Assembly (NCBI RefSeq): GCF_001748145.1
Contig: NZ_BCQA01000001.1
Coordinates: 2,568,501 to 2,632,500, forward strand
From: Bosea sp. BIWAKO-01
GTDB taxonomy: Bacteria > Pseudomonadota > Alphaproteobacteria > Rhizobiales > Beijerinckiaceae
Reading direction: 5' to 3'
Length of the DNA stretch: 64,000 nt
Shown here piece by piece: positions 54,426-63,693 of this stretch. Both the position numbers and the translations under genes were made by a program. Positions within the stretch are counted from its first letter, which is position 1. Every line of letters begins with the position of its first letter. The notes under the pieces were generated by a model. The model was given only the letters and a program-made list of their open reading frames with translations, searched no databases and was not told the origin of the DNA.

Positions 54426-55481
54426 ATGGATCGCTGCTGCATGACCGACATCCCTTCCGAGCGCCGCCGAGGCCGCTTCTGGCTTTATGCGCCCTTCGCC
54501 CTGCTCGTGCTGCTGGCCTTGGCCTGGTCCGGCTTCTGGTTCGTCGTCAAAGGGCGGGTGGTCGAGGGGCTTGATCGCGTTGTTGCCCGCGAGGCCCAGA
54601 TGGGGCGGACCTGGACCTGCAGCGATCGTTCCGTCGCAGGCTTTCCCTTTCGGATCGAGGTCCGCTGCGCGGGGTTGACGCTGACCTCGTCGCGCTGGGG
54701 CGATACGGTCAAGGTCGAGACTGGCCCCAGTGTGGCGGTCGGGCAGATCTATACGCCCGGCCTCGTCATCCTGGAGGTGAAGGGGCCGCTGCAGGCTGCC
54801 CTGCCTGAAGGCCGCAAACTTGATCTCGGCTGGAGTCAGTTCGAGGCCAGCCTGGCGTTGAAGGAGCGTGAGCCCGAGCGTTTCTCCATGGTGCTGGTCG
54901 AGCCGAATGCGACCTTGACCACGCCCGGCGCGAGCAATGAAACCTGGCGCGCCAATCAGCTGGACGTGCATCTGCGCCGGAACCCGGCGCGGTTTGCGAC
55001 CGAGCAGGTGGCGGATCTTGCGCTGACAGCGAAAGGCTCGGTGCTGCCCGCGCTCGATGCGCTGCTCGGAACCACTGAACCTGGTGATGTCGAGATGCAG
55101 GCGAGCCTGACGCAATCGCTGGCGTTCAAGGCCGGGTTCAACCCCGATGCTCTCGAAACCTGGCGCACCACCGGGGGGCAGATCGAACTGACGCGACTGC
55201 TGATGATAAAGGGGGCTGCCCGGCTCGAGGCGAGCGGGCGTCTGCTGCTCGACCAGACGCATCGCATGTCCGGTCAGATCGATGCCGGTGTCGCGGGCAT
55301 CGACCGGATTGGCGGCATGAAGGTCGGTGGTCTTGCCGCCGGTCTTGGCGGGCTGCTCGGAGGCAAGCCGAGCGGCGGCACACCCGGGTTGACGCCTCTG
55401 CCGCCGGTCGTCCTGCGCGAGGGCCGGGTCTATCTCGGGCCGTTCCGGCTGCCCCTGCAGCCCTTGGCGCCGCTCTACTGA
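54426..55481 (+). CDS. DUF2125 domain-containing membrane-anchored protein
   Basis: A 351-residue protein with one N-terminal membrane helix (FWLYAPFALLVLLALAWSGFWFVV) and a large DUF2125 domain beyond it. The hallmark is RSVAGFPFRIEVRCAGLTLT, followed by repeated beta-rich segments. The C-terminal part is Gly-rich (KVGGLAAGLGGLLGG). Likely periplasmic; function unknown. ATG 54441 is an alternative start. A strong bidirectional terminator follows. Confidence 0.9.
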   Translation: MDRCCMTDIPSERRRGRFWLYAPFALLVLLALAWSGFWFVVKGRVVEGLDRVVAREAQMGRTWTCSDRSVAGFPFRIEVRCAGLTLTSSRWGDTVKVETGPSVAVGQIYTPGLVILEVKGPLQAALPEGRKLDLGWSQFEASLALKEREPERFSMVLVEPNATLTTPGASNETWRANQLDVHLRRNPARFATEQVADLALTAKGSVLPALDALLGTTEPGDVEMQASLTQSLAFKAGFNPDALETWRTTGGQIELTRLLMIKGAARLEASGRLLLDQTHRMSGQIDAGVAGIDRIGGMKVGGLAAGLGGLLGGKPSGGTPGLTPLPPVVLREGRVYLGPFRLPLQPLAPLY

Positions 55482-55485
55482 ACAG

Positions 55486-55513
55486 AAAAGGGGGGCGTCA
55501 CCGCCCCCCTTTT
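55486..55513. terminator. Bidirectional rho-independent terminator
   Basis: AAAAGGGGGGCG (55486-55497) and CGCCCCCCTTTT (55502-55513) form a 12-base stem around TCAC, with T-tracts in both orientations. It separates the convergent DUF2125 and rpoH genes and can stop transcription from both. Confidence 0.93.
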
Positions 55514-55541
55514 TGTATCGTGCTGCCGAAGGATTCAGGTC

Positions 55542-56438
55542 TCAGTTCGCCGGCAGGGCGGCGCGCGGTGCTTCGATCCTGGTCAGGGCCTTCTTGACCG
55601 CCTCCTGCACCTTTTCAAAGGCGCGAACTTCGATCTGCCGGACGCGTTCGCGCGAAACCCCGAATTCCTCGGAGAGTTGCTCGAGCGTGATCGGGTCATC
55701 GGCCAGGCGCCGAGCCTCGAAGATCCGGCGTTCGCGCGGATTGAGTACGGTCAGTGCTTCGCGCAGCGCCTGGTGGCGGTTGTCGCTTTCCTCGGAATCG
55801 GCCAGGCGACGTTCCTGGCTTTCGCTGTCGTCAACGAGCCAGTCCTGCCATTCGCCCTCGCCATCCTCGCGCAACGGCGTGTTCAGCGACGCATCGCCGC
55901 CGAGACGGCGGTTCATGTCGATGACGTCCTGCTCGTTGACGCCGAGCTTGGTCGCGATCGTCTTGACCTGATCCGGCTTGAGATCTCCCTCGCCAAGCGC
56001 CGAAATCTTGCTCTTCGCCTTGCGCAGGTTGAAGAACAGCTTCTTCTGGTTGGCGGTGGTGCCCATCTTCACCAGCGACCAGGAGCGCAGGATGTATTCC
56101 TGGATCGAGGCCTTGATCCACCACATGGCATAGGTTGCAAGACGGAAGCCCTTGTCGGGCTCGAAGCGCTTGACCGCCTGCATCAGGCCGACATTGCCTT
56201 CGGACACGACTTCGCCGATCGGCAGGCCGTAGCCGCGATAGCCCATGGCGATCTTGGCCACCAGCCGCAGATGCGAGGTGACGAGCTTATGCGCCGCATC
56301 GCGGTCGCCATGCTCGCGCCAGCTCTTGGCGAGCATGTATTCCTCGCTCGGCTCCAGCATCGGGAACTTGCGAATTTCTTCGAGATAACGTGAAAGTCCG
56401 CCCTCCGCGGACATGACGGGCAGCGATGCAATCGCCAT
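55542..56438 (-). CDS. rpoH: RNA polymerase sigma-32 (heat shock sigma factor)
   Basis: A 298-residue sigma-70-family factor. Region 2: LVTSHLRLVAKIAMGYRGYGLPIGEVVSEGNVGLMQAV and KGFRLATYAMWWIKASIQEYILRSWSLVK; the RpoH box QKKLFFNLRKAKSKI; region 4: ALTVLNPRERRIFEARRL and LSEEFGVSRERVRQIEVRAFEKVQ. The RpoH box identifies it as sigma-32 rather than another sigma. ATG 56438 has AAAGGAG upstream. Rhizobiales often have more than one rpoH; only one is seen here. Confidence 0.96.
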   Translation of the reverse strand: MAIASLPVMSAEGGLSRYLEEIRKFPMLEPSEEYMLAKSWREHGDRDAAHKLVTSHLRLVAKIAMGYRGYGLPIGEVVSEGNVGLMQAVKRFEPDKGFRLATYAMWWIKASIQEYILRSWSLVKMGTTANQKKLFFNLRKAKSKISALGEGDLKPDQVKTIATKLGVNEQDVIDMNRRLGGDASLNTPLREDGEGEWQDWLVDDSESQERRLADSEESDNRHQALREALTVLNPRERRIFEARRLADDPITLEQLSEEFGVSRERVRQIEVRAFEKVQEAVKKALTRIEAPRAALPAN

Positions 56439-56651
56439 GCTCGTTCTCCTTTCCTGGCTCCCGCTTCGCGGCAAGCCAACCGCGCGAACGACCCTCGCGC
56501 AGGTTTTGGATGATGTGCCTGAACCAACGCGCGAACCCTGTGACGGTTCGTCGGACCCGGCCCCATGCGGCGCCCCTTAAGCCATCCGCATCCAAGCCCC
56601 ATTATATGCCAATGGAGCTTGGCGGAAAGTGGGCGAAGTGGCCAGATTAGC

Positions 56652-57704
56652 TCACAGGGCCGCGAGTTCCGCTTGCATATTTGCAAAATCGACGGGCGGA
56701 GGCGCTTCGAAATACATGTCCTCTTCCGTCACAGGATGGGCAAAGCCGAGTACCGTGGCATGGAGTGCCTGCCGGCCGAGGGCGGCCAGCGCATCGCGTG
56801 CGCGGTCGGGAAGGCGGCTTGCCTTGGTCATGTAGCCTGAGCCGTAGAGCTGGTCGCCCAGCAAGGGATGGCCGAGATGGCTCATATGGACGCGGATCTG
56901 ATGCGTGCGGCCGGTTTCCAGCCTGCACTCGATCAGGCTGGCCAGGGCTTCGGTCTCCTCCTGTCCACGAAGCAGCGGCGGATAGCGCTCCAGGACGGTG
57001 AAGTGGGTGATTGCCTCGCGGCCGCGGCCTTCGGCAACGACCGCCATCTTCTCGCGGTTGCGGTGCGAACGTTCGAGTGCGGCCTCGATCGTGCCATGCG
57101 GCCGGCGCGGCGTACCCCAGACCAGCGCGAGATAGGCGCGCTCCAGCGGCCCGGTGCGGCCATGGTCGGCAAACTGCTTGGCAAGTCCCTGATGGGCCTT
57201 GTCGGTCTTGGCCACGACAAGAAGCCCGCTGGTATCCTTGTCGAGCCGATGCACGATGCCGGGCCGTCTGACGCCGCCAATGCCGGAGAGGCTGTCTCCG
57301 CAATGAGCGATCAACGCATTGACCAACGTGCCGTCCTCATGTCCCCCCGCGGGATGGACGACGAGGCCGGCCGGCTTGTTGATCACGATCAGGGCATCGT
57401 CCTCATAGACGACCTCGAGCGGAATCGATTGGCCCACGGGCGCGGGTGGCCTGGCCGCAGGCATGACCAGGGTCAGGACGTCGCCGGCGGCGACCTTTCG
57501 GCTCGGATCGCCTGCGACCGCGCCGTTGAGGCTCACACCCCCCTCCCGGATGACCTGCTGCAGGCGGGCGCGTGAGATTTCGCCGGCAAGCATGGCGAGC
57601 GCCTTGTCGAGGCGCATTCCTGCCTGCTCCGGAGCGACATGCAGGCTGACGCCCTCTGCGTTGTCCGGGGAGGTCGATAGTGGGGCAGTTGGTTCGGTGT
57701 TCAT
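56652..57704 (-). CDS. rluD: 23S rRNA pseudouridine synthase RluD family
   Basis: A 350-residue RluA-family pseudouridine synthase. N-terminal S4 domain (MRLDKALAMLAGEISRARLQQVIREGGVSLNG), then the catalytic domain with INKPAGLVVHPAGGHEDGTLVNAL and the active-site Asp in HRLDKDTSGLLVVAK; ETGRTHQIRVHM near the end. It modifies helix 69 of 23S rRNA if orthologous to RluD. ATG 57704 (MNTEP) is preferred; GTG 57740 lies too close to its upstream purine run. Confidence 0.93.
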   Translation of the reverse strand: MNTEPTAPLSTSPDNAEGVSLHVAPEQAGMRLDKALAMLAGEISRARLQQVIREGGVSLNGAVAGDPSRKVAAGDVLTLVMPAARPPAPVGQSIPLEVVYEDDALIVINKPAGLVVHPAGGHEDGTLVNALIAHCGDSLSGIGGVRRPGIVHRLDKDTSGLLVVAKTDKAHQGLAKQFADHGRTGPLERAYLALVWGTPRRPHGTIEAALERSHRNREKMAVVAEGRGREAITHFTVLERYPPLLRGQEETEALASLIECRLETGRTHQIRVHMSHLGHPLLGDQLYGSGYMTKASRLPDRARDALAALGRQALHATVLGFAHPVTEEDMYFEAPPPVDFANMQAELAAL

Positions 57705-57800
57705 GCAGACCGCTATAAGGGGCGGGAGGGAGACCCGCACCCCTTTTCGCGCGCTCGCCCGTGCTGACGCGGCGTGCGCTCCGGCCGGTGCGCTCGCCGA

Positions 57801-59486
57801 TTAGCCGAAGAGGCGGAATTTTGCCTTGGCGGCCGCGGCGGGTTGAACGTCCTCCGGGCCCGGATCGTCCGGGGCGTGCGATACCGGGAAGATCACCGGG
57901 GACGGCCGATGATCGCGGACCGAGGCTGAGGTTGCAGGAGCCGCTGCCGCCTCGATGACCGGAGTTGGGAGCTTGGCCGCGACGGCCGGTTCAACCTTGG
58001 CGACAGGCTCGGTCGCAGGCTTCTCGTCCCCCGCAGGCTTCGCCGGCTCGGTTTTCGCAGGCTCAGGTGCGACGAGCGTTGCCTGCTCGATCACTGGTTC
58101 GGCGGTCTCGACGGTTGCCATCGTCTCGGCACGCCCTTCCAGCAGCGGCGCGGAATCGTCGAGATCGGCCAGCACATCGTCGATTGCCGGTGCCTGGCTG
58201 CCGAGCGTCGCCGGAGGAACCGTCCAGACGAAGGCATCGAGGCGCCCGGAGATTGGCGAGACGGGCAGCCAATGGTCAGACACCAGTCCGTCCGCGACCC
58301 AGGCCGCGTCACGCGGCGCGCGTGTGGCGCGCGAGAGCCATTCGCGAACCCGGCCGGCCGAACCATGTTCGGCCTCTTCGAGTTCGGCCATGAGCAGGCA
58401 GACGCGGACGGACGCGCCGCCGGCCAGCAGCGGCTTCAGCGCCTGGCGGGCCTTGGCGAAATCACGGGCATGGATCGCCGCGCCGGCCAGAGCCAGCACG
58501 CCTTCCGGGTCGGCCGGACGGAACCTTACGAGCGTTTCGGCCCGTGCGAGCCGGTCCTGCGCGCTGTCGCCGGGGCGCACGTCGAGATAAGCGGCGGCGA
58601 TGTCGGGATGCGGCACCTCGCGCCAGGCGGCTTCGAGCAGCTTGGCGGCCTTTCGGATATCGCCGCGCTCGGCGAGCATACGCCCTGCAAGGGCAGCTGC
58701 CGGAGTGAGGCCCGGGGCGAGTTTTGTCGCTTCCAGGGCGGCGGCCAAGGCCTTCTCCGGTTCGCTGCCCTTCGCGTCGAGGGCCTCCGCCGCCAGCAGC
58801 ACGGCGCGCTGGCGCTTGGCATCCGCCTTTTCGGCGAGGCGCAGGGCGGCGCGGCGTTCGACGGCTGTGCGCGCTGCTTGCCAGTCTCCGGCGCTGGTGT
58901 GGAAATCGAGCAGCGCGTCATTGGCCCAGGCGAGCGAGGGGGAGCGCCGCACGGCGTCGTCCGCGAAGGCGCGCGCAGCCGTCATGTCGCCACGGCGGCG
59001 GGCCTCGACGAAGAGACCGCGCAGGCCGAGCACGCGTGTTTCCGGCTTGTCGAGCATGGCCTTGAAAGCGGCTTCCGCGCGGCCCCGGTCGCCCGAGAGC
59101 TGGGCCGTCTGTGCTTCCAGCAGCAGGGTCAGCGGCTCGTTGCCGGAAAACTTGCGGGCGTCGACGGCGTAGCGGCCGGCTGCCACCGGATCACCCGCAC
59201 CGATCGCGACCATGCCGCGGGAGACGGCCTCGAAGCCGCGGGCCCGACGCCGTGCTCGCGAGGCGAAACTGAAGGCCGAGGGCAGGCCGAGAATGAAGCG
59301 CACCGCGGCCCATCCGAGCATGGCAAGGAAGGCCAGAATGATGACGCCGATCGCCGCGATCGCGACGCTCGTCTCGATGCGGTAGCCCTGCCAGAGGACC
59401 GAGACCTCGCCGGGGCGGTCGGCCAGCCAGACGGCACCAACCGCGAGGCAGGCAATGACAAAGAGATAGAGCAGCACGCGAACCAT
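57801..59486 (-). CDS. hemY: HemY-like membrane protein of the heme operon
   Basis: A 561-residue HemY_N/TPR protein. Two N-terminal membrane helices (about 2-20 and 42-63, VAIAAIGVIILAFLAMLGWAA), then tetratricopeptide-like repeats to about residue 400 (for example EPEKALAAALEATKLAPGLTPAAALAGRML). The C-terminal 150 residues are Pro/Ala/Glu-rich and end KAKFRLFG. Not the protoporphyrinogen oxidase of the same name in Bacillus. Its role in heme synthesis is inferred from conserved linkage to hemC and hemD. It starts 17 bases after the hemD-mic60 stop. Confidence 0.9.
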   Translation of the reverse strand: MVRVLLYLFVIACLAVGAVWLADRPGEVSVLWQGYRIETSVAIAAIGVIILAFLAMLGWAAVRFILGLPSAFSFASRARRRARGFEAVSRGMVAIGAGDPVAAGRYAVDARKFSGNEPLTLLLEAQTAQLSGDRGRAEAAFKAMLDKPETRVLGLRGLFVEARRRGDMTAARAFADDAVRRSPSLAWANDALLDFHTSAGDWQAARTAVERRAALRLAEKADAKRQRAVLLAAEALDAKGSEPEKALAAALEATKLAPGLTPAAALAGRMLAERGDIRKAAKLLEAAWREVPHPDIAAAYLDVRPGDSAQDRLARAETLVRFRPADPEGVLALAGAAIHARDFAKARQALKPLLAGGASVRVCLLMAELEEAEHGSAGRVREWLSRATRAPRDAAWVADGLVSDHWLPVSPISGRLDAFVWTVPPATLGSQAPAIDDVLADLDDSAPLLEGRAETMATVETAEPVIEQATLVAPEPAKTEPAKPAGDEKPATEPVAKVEPAVAAKLPTPVIEAAAAPATSASVRDHRPSPVIFPVSHAPDDPGPEDVQPAAAAKAKFRLFG

Positions 59487-59502
59487 TGAACGCTATCCTC
59501 CG

Positions 59503-61455
59503 TCAGCCACCCGCGCCGAGCGCGGCAACCGCATCCTGTGCAACCCTGCCGATCGCGGCGTCAGCGGCAGCCCGCTTCTGTAAACTGGTGCCGAACTCGG
59601 CAGTGTCCCGCCGCGCCGGCTCGGGCAATTGAGCCCAGAGGCCGGCGGCCTTGCCGAATTCGCTATGCGCAAGCGCATTCTCCAGGCGGATCACCAACGT
59701 TGCAGGGTCGTTTGCGCCGGTATCTCCGACCGGGCGAATGGTGACGACCTTGCTGGCGAGCCCAAGCAGGCGATCCTGCCAATCCTTGGCGGCTGGCGTC
59801 ATTTCACGATCGAACATGGCGCGATGAACCCGGAATTGCGCCAGCAGCGCATCCTGCGTCGGTGCGCCGGTCGTGGCGACGGCGGAAAGGGCGGCCAGTT
59901 GTTCGGCCGAGCCGCCCCCCTTGCCGAGAGCCGCGATATCGGCCGTGAAGGGCCGGCCCGCGGAAAGCGCGCCCTGGATGCGTTCGGCGAGCACGATGCG
60001 CGCGGCGGCAAACGCCTGCGGGCTCGGCGAGGCCGCGGACTTGGCCAGCGTCTCGACGGTGCCGAGGCGTTGCGTCAGCCCGGCGATGGCCGAGCTGTTC
60101 TCGGCCGTGGCTGGGGCAGGAGCGTTTGCGAGTTCCGCCAGCCGTGCCGCGACGGTCTTTGCCTCCGCGGCGGCATTGGCGGCGGCTTCCGATGTCGCAC
60201 TCACCCGGCGATCGAGCGCCTCCAGCGCTGCGCGCTGCGGCAGGCTTGTGACAGCACTTTGCAGATTGGTCGTCGTGCGCTGCAGGGTCTCGATGCGCCC
60301 CTTCAGCTCGGCGATCTGCTGTTCGCTGGTATCGGGCGTCGCGCGGGAACCAACCAGTGTCATGAGACCCGCCCCAAGGATGCCGCCGATCAGGCCGGTC
60401 GCGGCCAGAGCAGCCCATGGCAGCCGCGGAGGGGGAGATGGCTCACCCGAAGTGGGCGGCGCTGGCTCGGATGGAGCCAAGCCAACGGGCTCGGGCGCCG
60501 GAGATGTGCTCCCGGGTGCGAATTCACTGGTTGGCGGGGCTGCGGGGGGAGCCTGGTCAGTCTCTGATGAAGCGGTTTCCGATGCCGCGGTCACCGCCTC
60601 CTCGACCTTGCCGTCGATGGTCGGGGGAGTTCGCCGGTGGCGTCCGCGCGGCGTGGCTGTCTGCGGCTCGCTCATCGCATCCTTGTCCGTCTCGACGCCG
60701 GCCGGCGCGGTCACGGCCTGTCTAACATCCCCAGCGCGACGATTGCGAGCGGTCACTTGATCCAGTGCGGCCAGCAGGGCCGCTTCTTCCGGGTATTCGG
60801 CGACCAGGACCGTGCTGGCGCCTGCTGCGATCAAGGGGGCCGCAACCTCCGCCGAAAGCGTGACATGCGTCAGTTCCAGCGCCTGTTGACTGAGAGCGGA
60901 GGCGCGTGTCAGGGCGAGGAAGGTCTGGGCGCCGCGTGGTGAATAGTGAAGCGCGGCTTCGGCGCGCCCGTCCCGCAGGTTGGCTGCGGCCACTTCAGGC
61001 AGGCTGGGCTTGGCTTCTGCCGCATAGGCCGTCCAGTTCGCAATCTCGTAGCCGGCCTTGCCCAGGCGCTCCGCGATATCGTCATGCCGGTCCCGGCCAG
61101 CGACCAGAAGCAGGCGTGCTGGCGTGGCGATGTTGCGCTGGATCAGAGCGATCAGGTCGTTGCGGTCGCCATCGGCACTGCGGGCATCCTCGAAACCGGC
61201 GTCGCGCATCTTCGCGGCCGTCCGCGCCCCGACGGTGAAAACCGGCAGGTCCCGCCAGGCGGCTGGCGCGTCGGCGAGTGCCGGTACGGCATTGCCACTG
61301 GTCAGGATCAACGCCGCGAACGTGCCCTTGGGCACCGGCTCGGAGAGGCGGACCACGTCGAAGAGCGGCGCCACGATCGGCTCATGGCCATGGGCGGTGA
61401 GCGCGCGGGCGCTGCGTTCGGCATCCGCCTGCGGTCTGAACACGAATACGCGCAT
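59503..61455 (-). CDS. hemD: Fused uroporphyrinogen-III synthase (HemD) and Mic60/mitofilin-like protein
   Basis: A 650-residue fusion. Residues 1 to about 235 are HemD: MRVFVFRPQADAERSARALTAHGHEPI, ALILTSGNAVPAL, LLLVAGRDRHDD and a TLSAEVAAPLIAAGA segment; it cyclises hydroxymethylbilane to uroporphyrinogen III. After a Pro/Ser/Glu-rich linker comes one membrane helix (about 343-367, LAATGLIGGILGAGLMTLVG), a coiled coil (about 375-470) and a C-terminal mitofilin-like region. AGGAGG precedes ATG 61455. An in-frame ATG at 60675 with AAGGA upstream would start a free Mic60-like protein, so both forms are possible. Mic60 genes next to hemD/hemY are known in alphaproteobacteria. Confidence 0.9.
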   Translation of the reverse strand: MRVFVFRPQADAERSARALTAHGHEPIVAPLFDVVRLSEPVPKGTFAALILTSGNAVPALADAPAAWRDLPVFTVGARTAAKMRDAGFEDARSADGDRNDLIALIQRNIATPARLLLVAGRDRHDDIAERLGKAGYEIANWTAYAAEAKPSLPEVAAANLRDGRAEAALHYSPRGAQTFLALTRASALSQQALELTHVTLSAEVAAPLIAAGASTVLVAEYPEEAALLAALDQVTARNRRAGDVRQAVTAPAGVETDKDAMSEPQTATPRGRHRRTPPTIDGKVEEAVTAASETASSETDQAPPAAPPTSEFAPGSTSPAPEPVGLAPSEPAPPTSGEPSPPPRLPWAALAATGLIGGILGAGLMTLVGSRATPDTSEQQIAELKGRIETLQRTTTNLQSAVTSLPQRAALEALDRRVSATSEAAANAAAEAKTVAARLAELANAPAPATAENSSAIAGLTQRLGTVETLAKSAASPSPQAFAAARIVLAERIQGALSAGRPFTADIAALGKGGGSAEQLAALSAVATTGAPTQDALLAQFRVHRAMFDREMTPAAKDWQDRLLGLASKVVTIRPVGDTGANDPATLVIRLENALAHSEFGKAAGLWAQLPEPARRDTAEFGTSLQKRAAADAAIGRVAQDAVAALGAGG

Positions 61456-61498
61456 GCGCCCTCCTGTCGCGTCGTTGGCGTTCATGGAACGCCCGGCC

Positions 61499-62449
61499 TC
61501 ATGAGTAGATCCCCGCCGGAGCCCTGGCGCGCAAGGCGCGTCCGAGTTCGGCGCCACGTTCCGCGGCCTCGCCGACGGGACCGCTGCAGCTATCTTCGGC
61601 CACCGCTGTGCCGTCGGGCGAGAGCAGCAGCCCGCGCAAATGGAAGCGGTCGCCCTCGACGGTGGCATGACCAGCGATCGGTGTCCGGCAGGAACCATCG
61701 AGCTCGGTCAGGAAGGCGCGTTCGGCGGCGAGTGCGATGCCGGTGTCGCGGCAAAGGATTGGCTGCACGGCCTCCGCGCTTGCGGTGTCGCCGACGCGAA
61801 CCGCAACCGCGATTGCACCCTGGCCGACGGCCGGAAGCGATTCCTCGATGGAAAGGATGCCGCTCGCCTTGTCGGCCAGCCCAAGCCGTTTCAGTCCGGC
61901 GATGGCGAGCAAGGTGGCATCGATCTCGCCACTCGCCACCTTCTCCAGCCGCCTTGCGACATTGCCGCGCAGCAGGACGATCTCGAGATCGGGCCGGATG
62001 CGCCTTAGCATGGCCTGGCGGCGCAGCGAGGCCGAACCGACGACCGCGCCCTGCGGCAGGTCCGCAACGCGGGAAATGCCACGTGCGATCAACGCATCGC
62101 GCACATCCTCGCGGGGGAGATAGCCAGCGATGGTGAGGCCGTCGGGCAATTTGGTGGGAAGATCCTTGGCGGAGTGGACAGCGTAGTCGATCCGGCTCTC
62201 GATCTGAGCCTGGTCGATCTCCTTGGTGAACAGACCCTTTCCGCCGGCCCCCGAGAGCGGGCGATCGCGAATGGAGTCCCCCGTCGTGACGATGATTTCG
62301 AGCGGCAGTTCTTCCTGTGCCCAGCCGTGAGCCTCGGCGAGGCGGCGCGCGAACTCATTGGCCTGCGCCAAGGCCAGGGGGCTGCCGCGCGTGCCGATGA
62401 CAAAGCGGCCGACCTGGCGCCCGCGAACCGAAGCTGGGATCTCGTTCAT
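61499..62449 (-). CDS. hemC: Hydroxymethylbilane synthase (porphobilinogen deaminase)
   Basis: A 316-residue HemC, which polymerises four porphobilinogen units to hydroxymethylbilane. It begins [16 protein letters not shown] after a short leader; also [45 protein letters not shown], and the dipyrromethane-cofactor cysteine in [13 protein letters not shown]. First gene of the minus-strand hemC-hemD/mic60-hemY unit; divergent from tsaD. Confidence 0.97.
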   Translation of the reverse strand: MNEIPASVRGRQVGRFVIGTRGSPLALAQANEFARRLAEAHGWAQEELPLEIIVTTGDSIRDRPLSGAGGKGLFTKEIDQAQIESRIDYAVHSAKDLPTKLPDGLTIAGYLPREDVRDALIARGISRVADLPQGAVVGSASLRRQAMLRRIRPDLEIVLLRGNVARRLEKVASGEIDATLLAIAGLKRLGLADKASGILSIEESLPAVGQGAIAVAVRVGDTASAEAVQPILCRDTGIALAAERAFLTELDGSCRTPIAGHATVEGDRFHLRGLLLSPDGTAVAEDSCSGPVGEAAERGAELGRALRARAPAGIYS

Positions 62450-62469
62450 TCTGTTTGCGTCTTCCTGAT

Positions 62470-62486
62470 GCCGGCCGCTGGCCGGC
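62470..62486. repeat. Inverted repeat in the hemC-tsaD intergenic region
   Basis: GCCGGCC and GGCCGGC around GCT form a perfect seven-base hairpin 20 bases upstream of the hemC ATG. It would lie in the hemC leader; a role is unknown. Confidence 0.4.
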
Positions 62487-62623
62487 GAACTCCACGGCCT
62501 CTTGGCCTTATGCTCCGTGGCGCACTATACGAGGGAATCCCCGGCGCGAAACCGTCGGAGCTTCGCCCGCCTCTCCTTGTGGCCTGTTCCGGCCGAAACC
62601 TGTCCGAGATTTGTCGATCGATC

Positions 62624-63667
62624 ATGCGCGTTCTGGGGATAGAGACGACTTGTGACGAGACCGCGGCTGCAATCGTTGGCGTTGATCGCGCCGGCGAAGC
62701 CAAAATCCTGTCCAACGAGATCCTGAGTCAGATCGCCGCACATGCGGCTTATGGTGGCGTGGTGCCGGAGATCGCGGCGCGTGCGCATGTCGAGGCCATC
62801 GATCGAATCGTTGCTCGCGCCTTCGCGAATGCAGGACTCAAGCCCTCGGAGATCGACGCTGTCGCCGCTGCGGCCGGGCCGGGGCTGGTCGGCGGCGTCA
62901 TGGTCGGGCTGACCACGGCAAAGGCGATCGCGCTGGTGACCGGCCGCCCCTTCATTGCGGTGAATCATCTCGAAGCGCATGCGCTGACGGCGCGGCTGAC
63001 CGACGACGTTGCCTTTCCCTATCTGCTGCTGCTGGTCTCGGGCGGCCATACGCAGCTCCTGGCGGTGCGCGGCGTCGGCGACTATCTGCGCCTCGGAGGC
63101 ACCATCGACGACGCTGTCGGCGAGGCTTTCGACAAGATCGCAAAGATGCTCGGCCTGGCCTATCCGGGCGGCCCCTCGGTCGAGCGGGAAGCCGAGAAGG
63201 GCGATCCCGAACGCTTCGAGTTTCCGCGGCCCATGGCCGGGCGCCCCAATCCCGATTTTTCGCTTTCCGGTCTCAAGACTGCGGTCAGGCTGGTGGCCGA
63301 ACGGATTGCGCCGCTTTCGGACCGCGATGTCGCCGATCTCTGCGCCTCCTTCCAGGCCGCAGTCGTCGACGTGCTGGTCGACCGCACGCGGGCTGGTCTG
63401 CGCGCTTGCCGCGGTGCCGGGATCATGCCCACGGCCTTGGTGGTCGCCGGTGGCGTTGCCGCCAACCAACCGATCCGGCGCGGACTGACCCGGTTTGCGA
63501 CCGAGGCCGGGCTGCCGATGGTCGCGCCACCGGTCGCGCTTTGCGGCGATAATGGCGCGATGATCGCATGGGCCGGGCTTGAGAGGCTGAGGCTCGGGCT
63601 GGTCGACGACATGAGCGCGGTTGCCCGGCCACGCTGGCCGCTGGACGAACTCAAGGCCAAAGCGTGA
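62624..63667 (+). CDS. tsaD: tRNA N6-adenosine threonylcarbamoyltransferase TsaD
   Basis: A 347-residue Kae1/Gcp ASKHA-fold protein that transfers the threonylcarbamoyl group to A37 of ANN-decoding tRNAs. It starts [19 protein letters not shown], has [22 protein letters not shown], the metal-binding HLEAH in [24 protein letters not shown], and the C-terminal [14 protein letters not shown] and [15 protein letters not shown] 62624 gives the normal length. gpsA begins 26 bases after the stop. Confidence 0.97.
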   Translation: MRVLGIETTCDETAAAIVGVDRAGEAKILSNEILSQIAAHAAYGGVVPEIAARAHVEAIDRIVARAFANAGLKPSEIDAVAAAAGPGLVGGVMVGLTTAKAIALVTGRPFIAVNHLEAHALTARLTDDVAFPYLLLLVSGGHTQLLAVRGVGDYLRLGGTIDDAVGEAFDKIAKMLGLAYPGGPSVEREAEKGDPERFEFPRPMAGRPNPDFSLSGLKTAVRLVAERIAPLSDRDVADLCASFQAAVVDVLVDRTRAGLRACRGAGIMPTALVVAGGVAANQPIRRGLTRFATEAGLPMVAPPVALCGDNGAMIAWAGLERLRLGLVDDMSAVARPRWPLDELKAKA

Positions 63668-63693
63668 TCCGTGAGCGACGTGAGCGCGCTAAG

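Noticed and set aside
57801..59486. HemY read as protoporphyrinogen oxidase
   Set aside because: There is no FAD-binding motif; two membrane helices and TPR-like repeats show the unrelated proteobacterial HemY.
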